Shown in pieces: positions 12,895-24,780 of a stretch of 64,000 nucleotides of DNA; positions within the stretch are counted from its first letter, which is position 1; each line of letters begins with the position of its first letter. The translations under genes and the position numbers were made by a program. Location of the stretch: the NCBI GenBank assembly GCA_032622095.1, contig CP136066.1, forward strand, positions 147,401,559 to 147,465,558, in the 5' to 3' direction. This DNA is from Siphonodentalium dalli (taxonomy: Eukaryota > Mollusca > Scaphopoda > Gadilida > Siphonodentaliidae). The notes beneath the pieces are model-generated. The model searched no databases. It worked only from the letters and a program-made list of their open reading frames with translations, and was not told the origin of the DNA.

Positions 12895-13010
12895 CTGATG
12901 GTTTGTATGCATCGTGTAATCTCTTTTCAAGCTCCTCGTCACGTTTTTTCTGCCACTCTTTATGTCTCTCTCGACGTTGTTTCTCATCATCCTCATTTGC
13001 ATCTCCGTTT
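12895..13010 (-). CDS. Exon 8: highly charged helix
   Basis: Acceptor tttctttcag, donor GTAGGT. It reads A, 38 codons, then G. It encodes NGDANEDDEKQRRERHKEWQ and KKRDEELEKRLHDAYKPS, a mixed-charge single-helix type sequence. Phases match both neighbours. Confidence 0.88.
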
Positions 13011-13690
13011 CTGAAAGAAAAAAAGGCAACTAGAGGTTTGATTGTCCCGACGATACTAAGGATACACCCCGCGGTACACATGGGCTATAAAAAAAATGTA
13101 GCCATATTAAAAGGAGATGGCTCTTTCGATCCTCATGTATTATGTATGTATACATAATTTGGTAGCAACTTGAAATCACATATCGAAAAGGCAATGCATT
13201 CAGACAGACAGACAGACAAGCTGATCTTCCCCACCCACAACTTGAAATTGCAGATAAAAATGGTAAACAAAAACGACTATTAAAAAAGGGTGATATGTCG
13301 CCATGATGGTAAGTAACTGCTGTAACGAATGACAAAATTGCATATTGTTATTCATCGAAAATCATTCAAATTTGACAGCTCCCATCTAGAGGGGATTCTA
13401 AGCATGCCCGTAATTTCAAAACAGTCCTTCAATGAATACGGGCTGCAGGTTGGACCAATGAATTCAAATTTGAACTGGCAGACATGTTTTTTAATGAATT
13501 TCTGAATAAATCAATGGCTACCATCTATTGGGTGAACATCCATTTGAATTTTGGTGACGATTGGATGAGGGATGTGGCCAGTAGGGTGTGCTAAAGGAAA
13601 TTGTTCATGGACGACAACCCATGGCAAGAGCTGAAACTTGACTTTGTCAAGTTGAGCTAAAAAGTAGGATGGACCTCATAATCGCAGGTG

Positions 13691-14054
13691 CACATGCAGG
13701 GCTGGCATTCTCAAAAATCCAGGCGGACTAAGAACAGCCCTCCTCAATCAGCCGAGGTGGGCTATAGCCCTCCCCAGTTAATGATGTCATGTTTTTGTTC
13801 AGTTATATTGTGCTTTAGCAATGAAAGTATGATTTAATTAAGCTATTAATAACAGTAGATCAGAAAAGTCCATGTTGCCATCATTGTATTTATGGTATAT
13901 AACTTTTACATTTGATATTGACAAATAGCAAACCAAGTTATCTGATACTTGGGCAATTCTAGGAGGGCTGCTAATAGCCCTCCTCAAATAATTTTGCGCG
14001 GGCTGTAGGCGGGCAGCCCAACAACCCTCCTTGAGAATGCCAGCCCTGCACATG
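13691..14054. mobile_element. hAT-like non-autonomous element
   Basis: Body 13697-14048 with TIR CAGGGCTGGCATTCTCAA and exact inverse. CACATG directly flanks both ends. CAGGG-type termini are typical of hAT elements, but hAT makes 8-bp duplications and only 6 bp match here. Confidence 0.62.
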
Positions 14055-14399
14055 CAGGTTCCTATGGTTCTAAACATCTGTGTCCGATACATTCTTTGCT
14101 TTATATGGTCAACGTTACATAAGATAATGTTTGTTTGAGTTATCACTCTTATATTGAAAATTGGACATCCTGAAAATTATCAAAGACGTATAAATCCTGA
14201 AATGAAATTTGGCAAGCCCAAAAATGTTACCCTACTCCCAGTGATGACGGACTATTTATCCAACGCTCATGAGCACATTCTGTGGTAAGTTATTAAATTG
14301 AAATCAATGAATGAAATGGCATCATTTTTCCTTATATGGGGGTAGTGTAATTATGCATCATTTTAATGGAAACAATAGATGCAGTTTAGCGAGAGTTTC

Positions 14400-14528
14400 C
14401 ACTAGGGGTTGGGGAATGGGGAGAGCTTTCCGATGAATGGCAACAAGCCATATTTCCGACTAATTCCTGAAAAGTTACCCATAATTCTGCTGTGATTAAG
14501 GAGTCGATTAATTAGAACATTACTGTAT
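14400..14528. mobile_element. Family A, right half only
   Basis: From GAGCTTTCCGATGAATGGC through GCCATATTTCCGAC to GAACATTACTGTA; left arm missing. Confidence 0.7.
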
Positions 14529-15114
14529 ACTCGCTGGGGAAGATCGCAGTCCATGTAACCAATTGCAATGATCTAATATTAGTATATCAGCCCCATAACA
14601 CGAGCCTCATTTCTTAACATATACAATAACAGAAGTAGATTTCAATGAATTGCAATTGTGTTTTTAATTTTGACAAACTGAAAGGTTTAAGGATCAGTGA
14701 CTCAGTAAAATAGGGATAGCATCATAGCAACACACTTTATATGGCGATGTAATTGCGACGTAACCAAGCAGAATAAAAAACGTGGCTTCTAGCGATGACC
14801 ACTTCAATATTTTGCAGAATATGGCAATAACTATCGATGTGTGTCTACCTGAAAAGTATGGTTCACTAGGGGGTCAACATTGGCAAATAGATTTACTTAA
14901 GTTCATCATTCCCTGTTGGTTTTATTCAGTGTGAGATACACAGTAGATGTAGTCATTTATCTGTGGATCGGGTTAGGGTTCAGGTGGTATTTCAATATAT
15001 TGATTATAGTCGATTTGGAAATGAAAAACCATATTGAAAGCGTGCGTAAAATAAAAGTTCAATATATCGCAACCATGATTTTATCATCTCATTTATAAGA
15101 TGGTAACAGTCAAT

Positions 15115-15300
15115 AGTTGAATAGAATAGAATAGAGTTTATTTACTAATAAAGGCCCTCAGTGGGTAAGTTACAAAGTGTTATAAGTATAACAAACATAT
15201 AGTATAGGGTGTAACAGCTAGATATAATCAGATACAAACATATAAAGTGACCATGACTGCATAACTAGTGAGAACTTTTATGCCCTTGCTTTGAAGTAAG
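15115..15300 (-). repeat. Possible retroposon 3' end with TTCTA tail
   Basis: (GAATA)n at 15119-15134 followed by GAGTTTATTTACTAATAAAG. On the minus strand this reads as an AATAAACTC-type end with a short tandem tail, as in many LINE/SINE 3' ends. No ORF. Confidence 0.35.
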
Positions 15301-16125
15301 ATAATGGTTGTTAGCAAGTAATGTGAATAAAACAAAAATGTTGTTTTTTTTTACTTCAGCTGACCACTGATTGAAAGTAGCCTTTCTCGGTAGCTCCGAT
15401 TTCTTCTCACACCATTCTCTTATCTTATTGTTACCAATGATGACAGACACATTGACAGCGACGGTTGTATTTTGGGCTGAATTTAGACAAATAAACTCAC
15501 GAACTGCAACATGGACCCTTGTACCTATATGCATTATGTAAATATTTATGGGCACAGCCAAGAACTCCAAGAAGACATTCTATTTGCAGATTTAACACTA
15601 TGGGTGATTGTTGAATGACTGTTCGTGGTCAATAATGTTCAACGATTATTTATGATTCTTTTGTTCGAGTGTTCAATAGCTCATTAAAAATGTTCCGTAA
15701 TTGTTTGTATGCGTGTGCTGATGTACACGCGCTGGGGTCTCCATAAGTAAACAAGGAAGTAATCAGGATACTGTAAGCCTGTAATTCGATCAAACTCTGG
15801 AAGGCAGGAACTGATTAGAATGGACACATGCCAATGATGCCATTCCAAGAATAGTTTACTCATTTACTGCCTGGTTATAACGAAAACCCAGAGTGTTATA
15901 TCTCTCATTTAAAATGTAAATTCACTTTGTATTTTTTCAAAAGAAAAAATAATATTCAATAATAATATTCGCGATATTATTTTGGAAAAATCTCAGTTTT
16001 TAAAAACGTTAATACCGGCCAGCCCTTGATGGGGTAGGGGAACGTGTCAGAGAGGAAATATGGGCTTGGGGAAGGGGACTCACGGCCCCTCTATCGTGAA
16101 CCCTCATTCATAGCCATCAACTTAC

Positions 16126-16325
16126 TGATGGTGATCACGAGATGTTTTTGATGTTTTAGGTCGCTGGTTCTGATCTCCTCTCATGTTGTTTCTAGCACTG
16201 GCATTAGCTGATTTAACATCCCTAAGCTTCTCACTGGCCCGGTGGTTTACATTATTATATATCTCCTCCGTTTGTCGAATCATTCTCTCCAGCTTTTCGT
16301 CTTTCTTACTCAGTGATCTACGATT
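16126..16325 (-). CDS. Exon 7: charged coiled-coil-like segment
   Basis: Acceptor ctttatag, donor GTAAGT. It reads 66 codons plus two bases. The sequence includes KKDEKLERMIRQTEEIYNNV and ASEKLRDVKSANASARNNM, with hydrophobic residues spaced as in a short coiled coil. The terminal CA joins A of the next exon to give Gln. Confidence 0.87.
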
Positions 16326-16390
16326 CTATAAAGAGAAATTTTGGTTGACATTTTATAACTGGGAATATATATACTTGGATTACAGCCATT

Positions 16391-16579
16391 AAATTTTGCA
16401 AAAACATCATGCCAATGCATTTTCTTATAAATGCGAGTTTTCCATACCTCACATATATAAGCGAATACATTGGCCAAACTGTATTTACCTGGTAAGACAG
16501 TGCATTCTGTTATATATGCGAGGCTCTATGGGAGATTCTCATTTATAAGAATGCTCTGGCTCCGTCATTAAAGGGTTAA
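16391..16579 (-). mobile_element. Family B MITE, shortened
   Basis: ATTTTGCAAAAACATCATGC left edge, two degraded hairpins, GTCATTAAAGGGTTAA right edge. Close upstream of exon 7 in the intron. Confidence 0.65.
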
Positions 16580-16732
16580 AGGGGTATTTGATGCTTTATA
16601 TGTGATGCTTTATTGCACTGTTGGTGGCCAATTTTCTTCAAAAAATGGCCAACGAAAATTCATTCGGCCAATCTGTTTGGCCAACAACTTTCAAGGCTAC
16701 AGATGATTAGCCAATACAAATGTGTCCTTTCT

Positions 16733-16922
16733 TTAACCCTTTCAGTGCCAAGTTCGATTTTTGTATCAAACCATATTTCCTTGATCATTTTTCAAATTTA
16801 TTGATTATAATAATGTGATACATTGTATCACATTATTATAATCAATAATTTGAAAAATGATCAAGGAAATAAGGGTTGATACAAAAATCAGACTTGGCAC
16901 TGAAAGGGTTAAGTGACAATAC
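16733..16922. mobile_element. Family C palindrome, short-loop variant
   Basis: TTAACCCTTTCAGTGCCAAG and exact inverse. Arms meet directly at GATACATTGTATC, lacking the GGAAAGAGCTC centre of other copies. Confidence 0.82.
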
Positions 16923-17241
16923 TTAAAAATAAGAAAGTGTCGGTTAATCAATGTTCATTTATGTAGATATACGTACGTTACCAACTTGACTTGTTTCGTT
17001 TTCACGGTTCCCATCTGTTCACATTTCCATTGTCACTTTTACTACTCGAGTTTTATTAGTTATTATTGTGTGTGTGTTTTATATTTTTATTTTAGTTTCG
17101 GTTTTATCAATGACCCTAAATTTTTGTTTTTAAATTGATTCCGTAACATGGGCAAAACAATTCAGAAATGGCCAAAAAAATTGGCAAAATAATGTGAAAC
17201 CTCCAGTGGTTTTAGTTTGTTCTAATTCGGCGTCAGGTACC

Positions 17242-17509
17242 AAACCCTTTCATGACAGGAGCTGCACTGGTGCAGCATTAGAGATCCTATGCCAGTGCAT
17301 TCGCTTATATATGAGAGTCTCCCATAGGGAGTCTTGCATTTATAAGAGAATGCAATGCTTACAAGGTCAAGGTAAATATTGTTAGGCCAATGTATTCTCT
17401 TATATATATATATATGAGGTTCCCTATGGGAGACTCGCATATATAAGAGAATGCATTGGCACAGCGTTTTTGGGTGGTTTTCAGGAAGCTACAGTCATGG
17501 AGGGGTTAA
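17242..17509 (+). mobile_element. Family B double-hairpin MITE
   Basis: CCCTTTCATGACAGGAGCTG to CATGGAGGGGTTAA, both hairpins present, spacer AAGGTCAAGGTAAATATTG intact. Confidence 0.78.
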
Positions 17510-17758
17510 ATCACAGATGATGCATCATGCACTGCTTTCAAATCGCTATCACTGCATATCGTATTTATTCCACACCCCTGGAGATGGATGAGTTTAATAC
17601 ATGACTGTGAACACCATCAATGCTATAACTACCTTTATTGTGATTTGACGTCATGTACATTATCGGTTTTGGCAACAACGTCAATGCAAAGTAGTTCTGG
17701 GTTTTATTCCCCTTGTGGGATACAGCAACATGTATTCAATAGCTGGCATTACATCATA

Positions 17759-17905
17759 TACAGTAATGCTCTAAGTATTCGACTTCTTAACCACAGGGGA
17801 GAGCTTTCCGATGAATGGCAATAAGCCATATTTCCGACTAAATCCTGAAAAGTTACCCATAATTCTGCTGTGGTTAAGAAGTCGATTACTTGGAGCATTA
17901 CTGTA
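17759..17905. mobile_element. Family A MITE, left arm deleted internally
   Basis: CAGTAATGCTCTAAGTATTC start jumps from ACCACAG to GGGGAGAGCTTTCCG; right arm complete to GCATTACTGTA. Confidence 0.75.
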
Positions 17906-18075
17906 CAAGTTCCTCATATCAATGGGTGTGGATTAATTTTTCCACCCTCACAGAAATCTAGACATAATTTCTGAACCATAGATAATAATCAATTTCAAAA
18001 GGAGATAATTCATAAGTAGACATTTTTACAAGCAAAAAGTAGACAACAAAATGTAGTTGAATCAATTTTCTTTTG

Positions 18076-18304
18076 AAACCCCTTTCATAACGGGAGCTGC
18101 ACTGGTGCAGCATTAAAAATCATGTGCCAGTGCATTCTATTACATATGCATGTCTTCCATACAAGGTCAATGTAAATATTGTTAGGCCAAATGCATTCTC
18201 TTATATATGCGAGGCTCCCTATGGGAGATTCGCATATATAACAGAATGCATTGGCACAGGGTTTTCCTTAAAATTTCAGGAAACTCCAGTCATGAAAGGG
18301 TTAA
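18076..18304 (+). mobile_element. Family B MITE, first hairpin partly deleted
   Basis: CCCCTTTCATAACGGGAGCT to GTCATGAAAGGGTTAA. Hairpin 1 has lost its right arm; hairpin 2 is complete. Confidence 0.75.
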
Positions 18305-18424
18305 AAGGTATTTTTCACAACTAAATGATTTGATTTAACAGTCTCTATTCCTAGAAAAAAATCCAGTGCATGCACTAGCTAAGTACTATCTAGCTTTCCG
18401 ATGAATCTATTTGTTAGAGCATTA

Positions 18425-18623
18425 GAGCTGAGCGGTACTCAGTATTTACTGTGCAGTATCGGTATGGAGAAAATTACAGATTTACCGTACCGAATCAAAA
18501 CAAAAAGTATAAAATTTTTGGTAGAGATAGCTAGAACAATCTCCTCTGTAATCTGAAACCTCTCCTCGGCCGGTACAGATTCCAAAGAAAGCCTTTAGTT
18601 TTTAGATACGTTGCATGGCCGAG
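18425..18623. mobile_element. Possible short hAT-type element
   Basis: Left TAGAGCTGAGCGGTACTCAG resembles hAT ends of the TAGRGCTG type. A weak inverse GCCGAGCCCT lies at about 18618. No clean target duplication. Confidence 0.3.
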
Positions 18624-19195
18624 CCCTCGATTAATACTTGTTCCAGTGGATAGAGGGATCATTCTCACATAAGGCTATACATGGTGGAATTTTTCTTCTT
18701 CTGAGTTTTCTCCGAGCAAAAAACTGCCTATTCGTGTAAAAGTAATTTTTTTTAAGTATTTCCACTATTATCGTTGGTTGTCACACGAAATCTGTCCAAT
18801 GTAAATTTACTTGGTATTATTTGAGAGTTATTTGTCAACACTTAACAAATAAGGTTGTTAAAAACCCATACTATTACGAAAAAAAGAACGAAAACATTTA
18901 TTTATCTCTACCCTGACATGATTTGCACTATAATATCATTGCTTTTAAAGACAAACCGGTGCAAGATTTTGTTAAAATATTCAATTCGTGTCATATGAAC
19001 ATGATAATTATATTCATCTTAATATATTTCTATGATCATCTGAGAATGAATTGAATATTTTTAACAAAATAATGTGATTAAATAAGGATACTATTTGCCA
19101 TATTACAAGTTTGGCAGTTTGAAATTCACAAATATGGTTTATCAATATTCGTTGTGACAATCGGTTGTCTTTAATACCAGGAAGGTGGACAAATC

Positions 19196-19410
19196 CTGTA
19201 ATGCCCTAAATAATCGACTCCTTAAACACAGCAGAATTATTGGTAACTTTTCAGGATTTAGTCTAAAATATAGCTTGTTGCCATTCATCGGAAAGCTCTC
19301 ACTGAGAGCTTTCCGATGAATGGCAACAAGCCATACTTCCAACTAAATCCTGAAAAGTTACCCATAATTCTGCTGTGGTTAAGGAGTCGATTACTTAGGG
19401 CATTACTGTA
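19196..19410. mobile_element. Family A full palindrome
   Basis: About 215 bp, both arms with TTACCCATAATTCTGCTGTG, centre GAAAGCTCTCACTGAGAGCT. Confidence 0.82.
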
Positions 19411-19931
19411 GATCACTGTCCTGATTAAAACAGTGGGGCAACCAGGAACAAAACAACAGATGAGCCAGCTGATGAGCTGACAAACATGACATAATGTTGT
19501 ATGGTGTTTGAAAATATACACAATCCCGACTTGTGTTCAACAAACTTGGTATAATTTTTTCAATAATGTCAAGTATGTGTATGTTAGATTTGTATTAGGT
19601 AGATAGGGGAAAAGTTATGATGGAAGCATGCTGATCCAGATTCTACAGGATAATATTCATTTAATATAAACATCCCTGTTAATTATATGTATGTCCACAT
19701 CCTACAAACATCATATGAATATGTAGGCTCCGAATATATGGGAATAGTTGGCAGGATGATATAGTTACAAGCGAAGCAAAGCATGCTGATAAAATGGCTG
19801 CATGTTTATTCGAAAGGATAATGTCCCTTTAATAATATTCATGTTTTTAGTATAGAGTTATGTCCACCTTACCAGATATATATTTTGAAGTATAGAGATT
19901 CGAGAAATCTGTGAATGAAAACATGGATGAG

Positions 19932-20142
19932 ATACAGTAATGCTCTAAGTAATCAACTCCTTAACCACAGCAGAATTATGGGTAACTTTTCAGGATTTAG
20001 TCGGAAATATGGCTTGTTGCCATTCATCTCTCACTGAGAGCTTTCTGATGAATGGCAACAAGCCATATTTCCGACTAAATCCTGAAAGATAACCCATAAT
20101 TCTGCTGTGGTTAAGGAGTCGATTACTTAGAGCATTACTGTA
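19932..20142. mobile_element. Family A full palindrome
   Basis: TACAGTAATGCTCTAAGTAA to AGCATTACTGTA; arms nearly identical. Confidence 0.82.
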
Positions 20143-20171
20143 GTGAAGACAAATCAGATCAGAATTGAGAC

Positions 20172-20400
20172 TTAATCCTTTCACGGCGTGAGCTGCGCTG
20201 GTGCAGCATTGAGGATCCTGTGCCAGTGCATTCACTTCAATATGCACTCGGCTTGCACAGTCAAGGTAAATATTGTTAGGCCAATACATTCTTTCTCTTA
20301 TATATTCGAGGTTCCCTATGGGAGACTCGCATATATAAGAGAATGCATTGGCACAGGGTTTTCACAATGTTTCAGGAAACTCCAATCATGGAAGGGTTAA
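20172..20400 (+). mobile_element. Family B MITE, first hairpin collapsed
   Basis: TTAATCCTTTCACGGCGTGA to CATGGAAGGGTTAA. Thirty bases after a family A copy. Hairpin 2 complete. Confidence 0.75.
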
Positions 20401-20559
20401 ACAATTTTTACATGAGAAAACAAAAGCATTGCCATGGTGGCATAATTTGCCTGTTGATTTGTTTCAAATTGCATTTCAGAAAGAATCCATACACTGGAGT
20501 TTTATCAGCTGAAAATGGTTTCAATCATCAATACCAAATTTCATTTATTCATTCAACAT

Positions 20560-20800
20560 TAAAAGAAGTTATCATCCGGAAAACAAGAAAACCCTAATTT
20601 CAAACTTAAAAAAAGGTCCGTAATTCTGGTATAAATGTGCAGACGGACCCAAAAATTGAGATTTGACTTTTATTTTAAGGAAGTGAACATAAATAGCAAA
20701 TTTCATTCCATCTTTTTCAGTAGAACTAAAGTTATCCTCCAGAAACAAAATATGAACAGAACAAAAACATAATACGTCCCGTTTTGGCAGATAACACTAA
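20560..20800 (+). repeat. Diverged relative of the 7086-7500 repeat
   Basis: Shares TACCAAATTTCATTYATTC, ATCATCCGGAAAACAAGAAA and ATTTGACTTTTATTTTA sentences with that block. Confidence 0.45.
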
Positions 20801-21193
20801 TTATTATCCATCCCTTAACTAACACTATTTCCGATTGGGCAAAAGCCGCCACGTGATAATCCTGGAAAAAGTCATATTGGACTCCCGAATGTCATATTGG
20901 ACTCCCAAGTGTGCAAATGACTTTTTTATCGGGACTCCGTGACGTCACGAATTAACTATTGCGAAATGAATCGGTGAAATTGTGATGCGCGCGCAACATT
21001 GGTGGATTTAGCGTTTCATTTCCACATTGAGTTTTTTTTTCATTCCCGTGTTTAGCGTTCCAAATCATGCTTTCTGATGATCAAATACAGGCTTTTATAA
21101 AGAATTAAGTGCCTACAAATACCAAAAATAACCACAAAAGTTTTATTCGCAAACTTTGGATAAACATACAGATGGATAATAAAAATGTCATCA

Positions 21194-21346
21194 TACAATG
21201 ATGTGTACAGTATGAGTTTTTCTTGTACTCGTCCAGGTTGTGGTGTAAAGTCACATTGGACTCGACACTGCGTGTCTCGTCCAATATAACTTTTCACCAC
21301 AACCTGGACTCGTACAAGAAAAACACATACTGTACACAACATTGTA
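21194..21346. mobile_element. Palindrome around GTCCAGGTTGTGGTG (family G)
   Basis: TACAATGATGTGTACAGTAT to ACTGTACACAACATTGTA. Long arms (TTTTTCTTGTACTCGTCCAG and inverse), loop rich in CACTGCGTGTCTCG. Foldback element. Confidence 0.6.
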
Positions 21347-21636
21347 TAATATGTAACTATTTTGCTGAGAGACATTAATTGTCGATCAGTGGAACATAGT
21401 TTTCATGCGTTAGATCCCAGTCAAATCTATACTAAAGGCATGTCTTTTTGTGGCAATTACAGATCTTTGATTTATTATATTATGAAATATCTTCTTTGTG
21501 TCAATATGAGATTTTTTATATTTTATTGGTCTTGCCAATGCGTTGTCCGAGAATCCTTTACATTTTCAGCACACAACATGATTATTTTATTTAACTTATA
21601 TGTAGTAACTCTCGTTGGTGGAATCATACCTGTTCG

Positions 21637-21899
21637 TTAACCCTTCCATGACAGGAGCTTCATGGAATTTTGAGAAAACCCTGTGCCAATGCATTCTCTT
21701 ATATATGCGAGTCTCCCATAGGGAGCCTCACATATATATGAGAATATATTGGCCTAACAATATTTACATTGACCTTGTAAGCCAGTGCATTCTCTTATAT
21801 ATGCGAGACTCCTTATGGGAGACTTGCGTATATAAGAGAATGCACTTGCTCAGGATTTTTAATGCTGCATCAAAGCAGCTCCCATCATGAAAGGGTTAA
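21637..21899 (-). mobile_element. Family B double-hairpin MITE
   Basis: TTAACCCTTCCATGACAGGA to CCCATCATGAAAGGGTTAA, two hairpins, inverted spacer CAATATTTACATTGACCTTG. A short GTAACTCTCGTTGGTGGAAT sentence before it recurs diverged just after it, as if the flank was duplicated. Confidence 0.78.
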
Positions 21900-22143
21900 C
21901 TTATAGGAAGTAGCTCTCGTTGCTGGAATCATACCTGTTTGTTAATCAGTGATTAATTTGGATAAATTTATACAGACAAATTTTTGTGTAGTTCAAATGT
22001 TGTGTTTACACATATGACCAGTGTTGTTGAAGTATTTGGAAATAATAGTGAAATACTGCATTCTGTACATGGATATAGTGACTGAATAGTAAAATATTTT
22101 GAGTTTGCAGTAGTATAATAAATACATAACATCTACTACTTAC

Positions 22144-22203
22144 CAATCTAGGTTTACTTTCACTATCACGACTGGAATTGGCAGGACTGGCTTGAGCACT
22201 ATG
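22144..22203 (-). CDS. Exon 6: 60-bp Ser-rich exon
   Basis: Acceptor gattttttcag, donor GTAAGT. Exactly 20 codons in phase 0, HSAQASPANSSRDSESKPRL. A length divisible by three with phase 0 on both sides means skipping it would keep the frame, so alternative splicing is possible. Confidence 0.85.
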
Positions 22204-23526
22204 CTGAAAAAATCAAATTAATGGGTCAGAATATACTGTTTTGAACAGTAAATAACTCCATTTTTCCATAGTTTGCACATGCAGATAAAATTGAAGATAT
22301 CTTGATAAATATAAAACAAACTTATGTACGTCTATTTTACAATGAATTTTTTTTGTTAATGCGATATCTAGTCTGCATGATCAATCAACCGACGTTAAGA
22401 TGTGATTTGATTGATTGCAAACTATTCAAATGTTGTCATCATGATTAATTAACAATTTAAAGATATTTTGTGGCCGTCATATACGCTGATCTTTATCTAA
22501 TCTTTTTGTCTTTCCAACATTCTTTCTTAAATTAGAGCATAACAGTCTTTTACTGACAATGATCACTGTTTTAGTTTTTCAGTTCATTGAGAAATATTTA
22601 CAATTTTTAGTAGGGGCGGTTGAGGGCTTGCAACCACCCCCTTGTCCTTGACCTGACCCTTGTAAAAAGGCATGTGTTTATTGGGAAAAGTGCCCTTTTA
22701 TAAAAGGTTGTGCCCCCGTTGCTCTTCAGTGCTTCGCTTTAACATTTTTCTCAATAAGAGACATGAACTAGCTGACACCAACTATGTAGACTAATAGTTC
22801 ATGGGGTTAATTATCACAGATTACTTTTAATCATACAGTTAATGTTTTGTCTCGGCCATCCTTCCTCTGTGTTCTATATTTGGTGTCCTCGAGCGAGTTA
22901 TTGATTTGTACATGATGGCATGATGGTAGTGAGGATATTTATGCAACGAAACATGACAGGTAAGCTACCTTAAGCCTAATTGGGTATCCAGGCAAGATGT
23001 GTATTATAATAATGAATGGATGCGATTTGTCTGAGCTGCGATAATGTGCTTCCACTGTGGTCATAAATCATAACATAGAGCCCTTTTTATATAGTCGACA
23101 GAACTATCAATTCCGAAAAATAAATTTTAACCAAAATTTGTTTTGTTATTCTGCGATCCATCTAATTTTATAAAGCAAATGTTAAGTTTTTGGGGGTTAA
23201 TCTTATAATGAAATAAAATTTACCGATTGGAGAATAGAATGACATATATATCTTTCTGGTTTGATTTATGGATGAGTCATTTCGTGTATATATATAACGT
23301 CGATAAATCATTTATTATGATTTTTGTATTATATGTATCATGTAATATAAAATATGGTCACATTTGTTAAAAGAAAACACAAAACAATTAAAACAAAGTA
23401 CTGATAGCACAGTACGTGATTTTTGCAAGAATTGCGTTTACCGTGATGTTGTCAAGTACACAAAAGCAAAGATGGCTTTGGCAGAAAAATCAATCATCTG
23501 TTTAATTTAGATGAGGTGTTTGGGGG
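22204..23526. other. Intron 5 sequence, nothing recognised
   Basis: AT-rich intronic DNA with no repeat family or ORF I could support. A C-rich stretch lies near 22640-22660. Confidence 0.5.
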
Positions 23527-23745
23527 ATGTTGGAAGATTCTGACGACCAGGACAGTGGCAGTGACTTTGATGAGCGAGATCTACAGTTTTCGGATGAAGA
23601 ATCTGAAGCGCGATCGAGACGATCAAGATGTAAGGAATTCAGCAATAGGATGACCAACGTTGACGGAAGACTCACTGTTTACAAATGCCACATGCAGCAT
23701 TATATGAGATATTTTCCTGATAAAATTGCTCCAAATGAAAAATAA
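23527..23745 (+). pseudogene. piggyBac-like transposase relic (internally deleted)
   Basis: A 72-codon ORF. Residues 1-34 are acidic and Ser-rich (MLEDSDDQDSGSDFDERDLQ), like the N-terminus of many piggyBac-derived transposases. Residues 42-72 include NVDGRLTVYKCHMQHYMRYF and PDKIAPNEK, matching in spacing the family pattern around the first catalytic Asp (D, then YKG-like, then Y-x-P-x-K). The roughly 200 residues normally between them, and the remaining catalytic region, are absent. This looks like a deletion derivative inside an intron, on the strand opposite to the host gene. Assignment is by family pattern only. The window's many TTAACCCTTT elements make a piggyBac relic a sensible neighbour. 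Confidence 0.5.
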
Positions 23746-24326
23746 ATAATTAATTTTATTATTTAGTTTAATTTATGCTTGTTAACTGTATTTTTGTTAC
23801 CATAACTTGTTCTTTATTACATAAACGCATATATATATCCTAGCACATCTCACAAATTAACTCACTCACGACGTAACATAATAGCTTGGAAACGTACTCC
23901 CCGAAGGGTCAATTAAGATTTAAAGACAAATTTGTTTTACTAAACAAATATTCAAAACTCAGCTTATTTCCGTTAAAGAAATATAATAACAAGAGAAACC
24001 AGTTATCAGTATAATATGTTAACTAGTGTCTTCTCTCTATTTTTTATAACAATACAACATTGTTGATTAAATTGCTATCTTTAAAATACTACTAAACCTT
24101 CTGCGGGTGAGTACGTCATATATGACGGCATATCCATGGGTGAATATATTTTTGCAAATAAACGTGAGTAATATTTAAACAATCGCCTATTGTAACAAAG
24201 AAATTATACAAAAACACATTATTAAAATATTGAATCCATGTAAATAATAGCAATAATATCCACCCACATTATACCCATGATAAGTTTCCTTTCAGGAAAT
24301 GATTATTCAAAGTTATGTAAATGGTA

Positions 24327-24776
24327 TTAAAGGTACTACATGTAAATCCAATTTGATGATCCCCATATCATCAGATTCCAACAATACAATTTTTGGAATG
24401 CCGCTTCAGTTATAAGAATCGATTAATTGTCCAAAAATAATGCTCAACTGTAGTATAAAATGGCCCAAAACTGGTTGTTTATCAACATTTTGTTCAACAA
24501 AATTTTGCTGGTTTGTCACATATCGGACACAAAAAAGCCACTTGATTTTAGAGTTATCCATCTTCATCCATAATTTGGTCCGAGAGCGTCTTCTCGTCGA
24601 CTTTTTACTGGGCCACCAAAAGTATCGGTGGTGAAAAATAATAGATTTAAAAAATTGATATCTGATCACTCTTGAGCTTCGATGGGTGGGTTCCTCGACT
24701 CAAATCAAATATTTTTTACCACCGAAGCCAAGGAAATAGTAATTTGCTAGCGTTAATTCGGATTATGCATCTTTAA
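24327..24776. mobile_element. Family F TTAA-flanked MITE
   Basis: TTAAAGGTACTACATG start, ATTATGCATCTTTAA end. Shared core TCAAATATTTTTTACC and TTGGGTTCCTC-type sentences with 47038-47508 and 57247-57642. Confidence 0.72.
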
Positions 24777-24780
24777 ACAT

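Noticed and set aside
21194-21346. Palindrome considered as a replication origin or regulatory site
   Set aside because: Other foldback elements in the window have the same form, so a MITE is the simpler reading.
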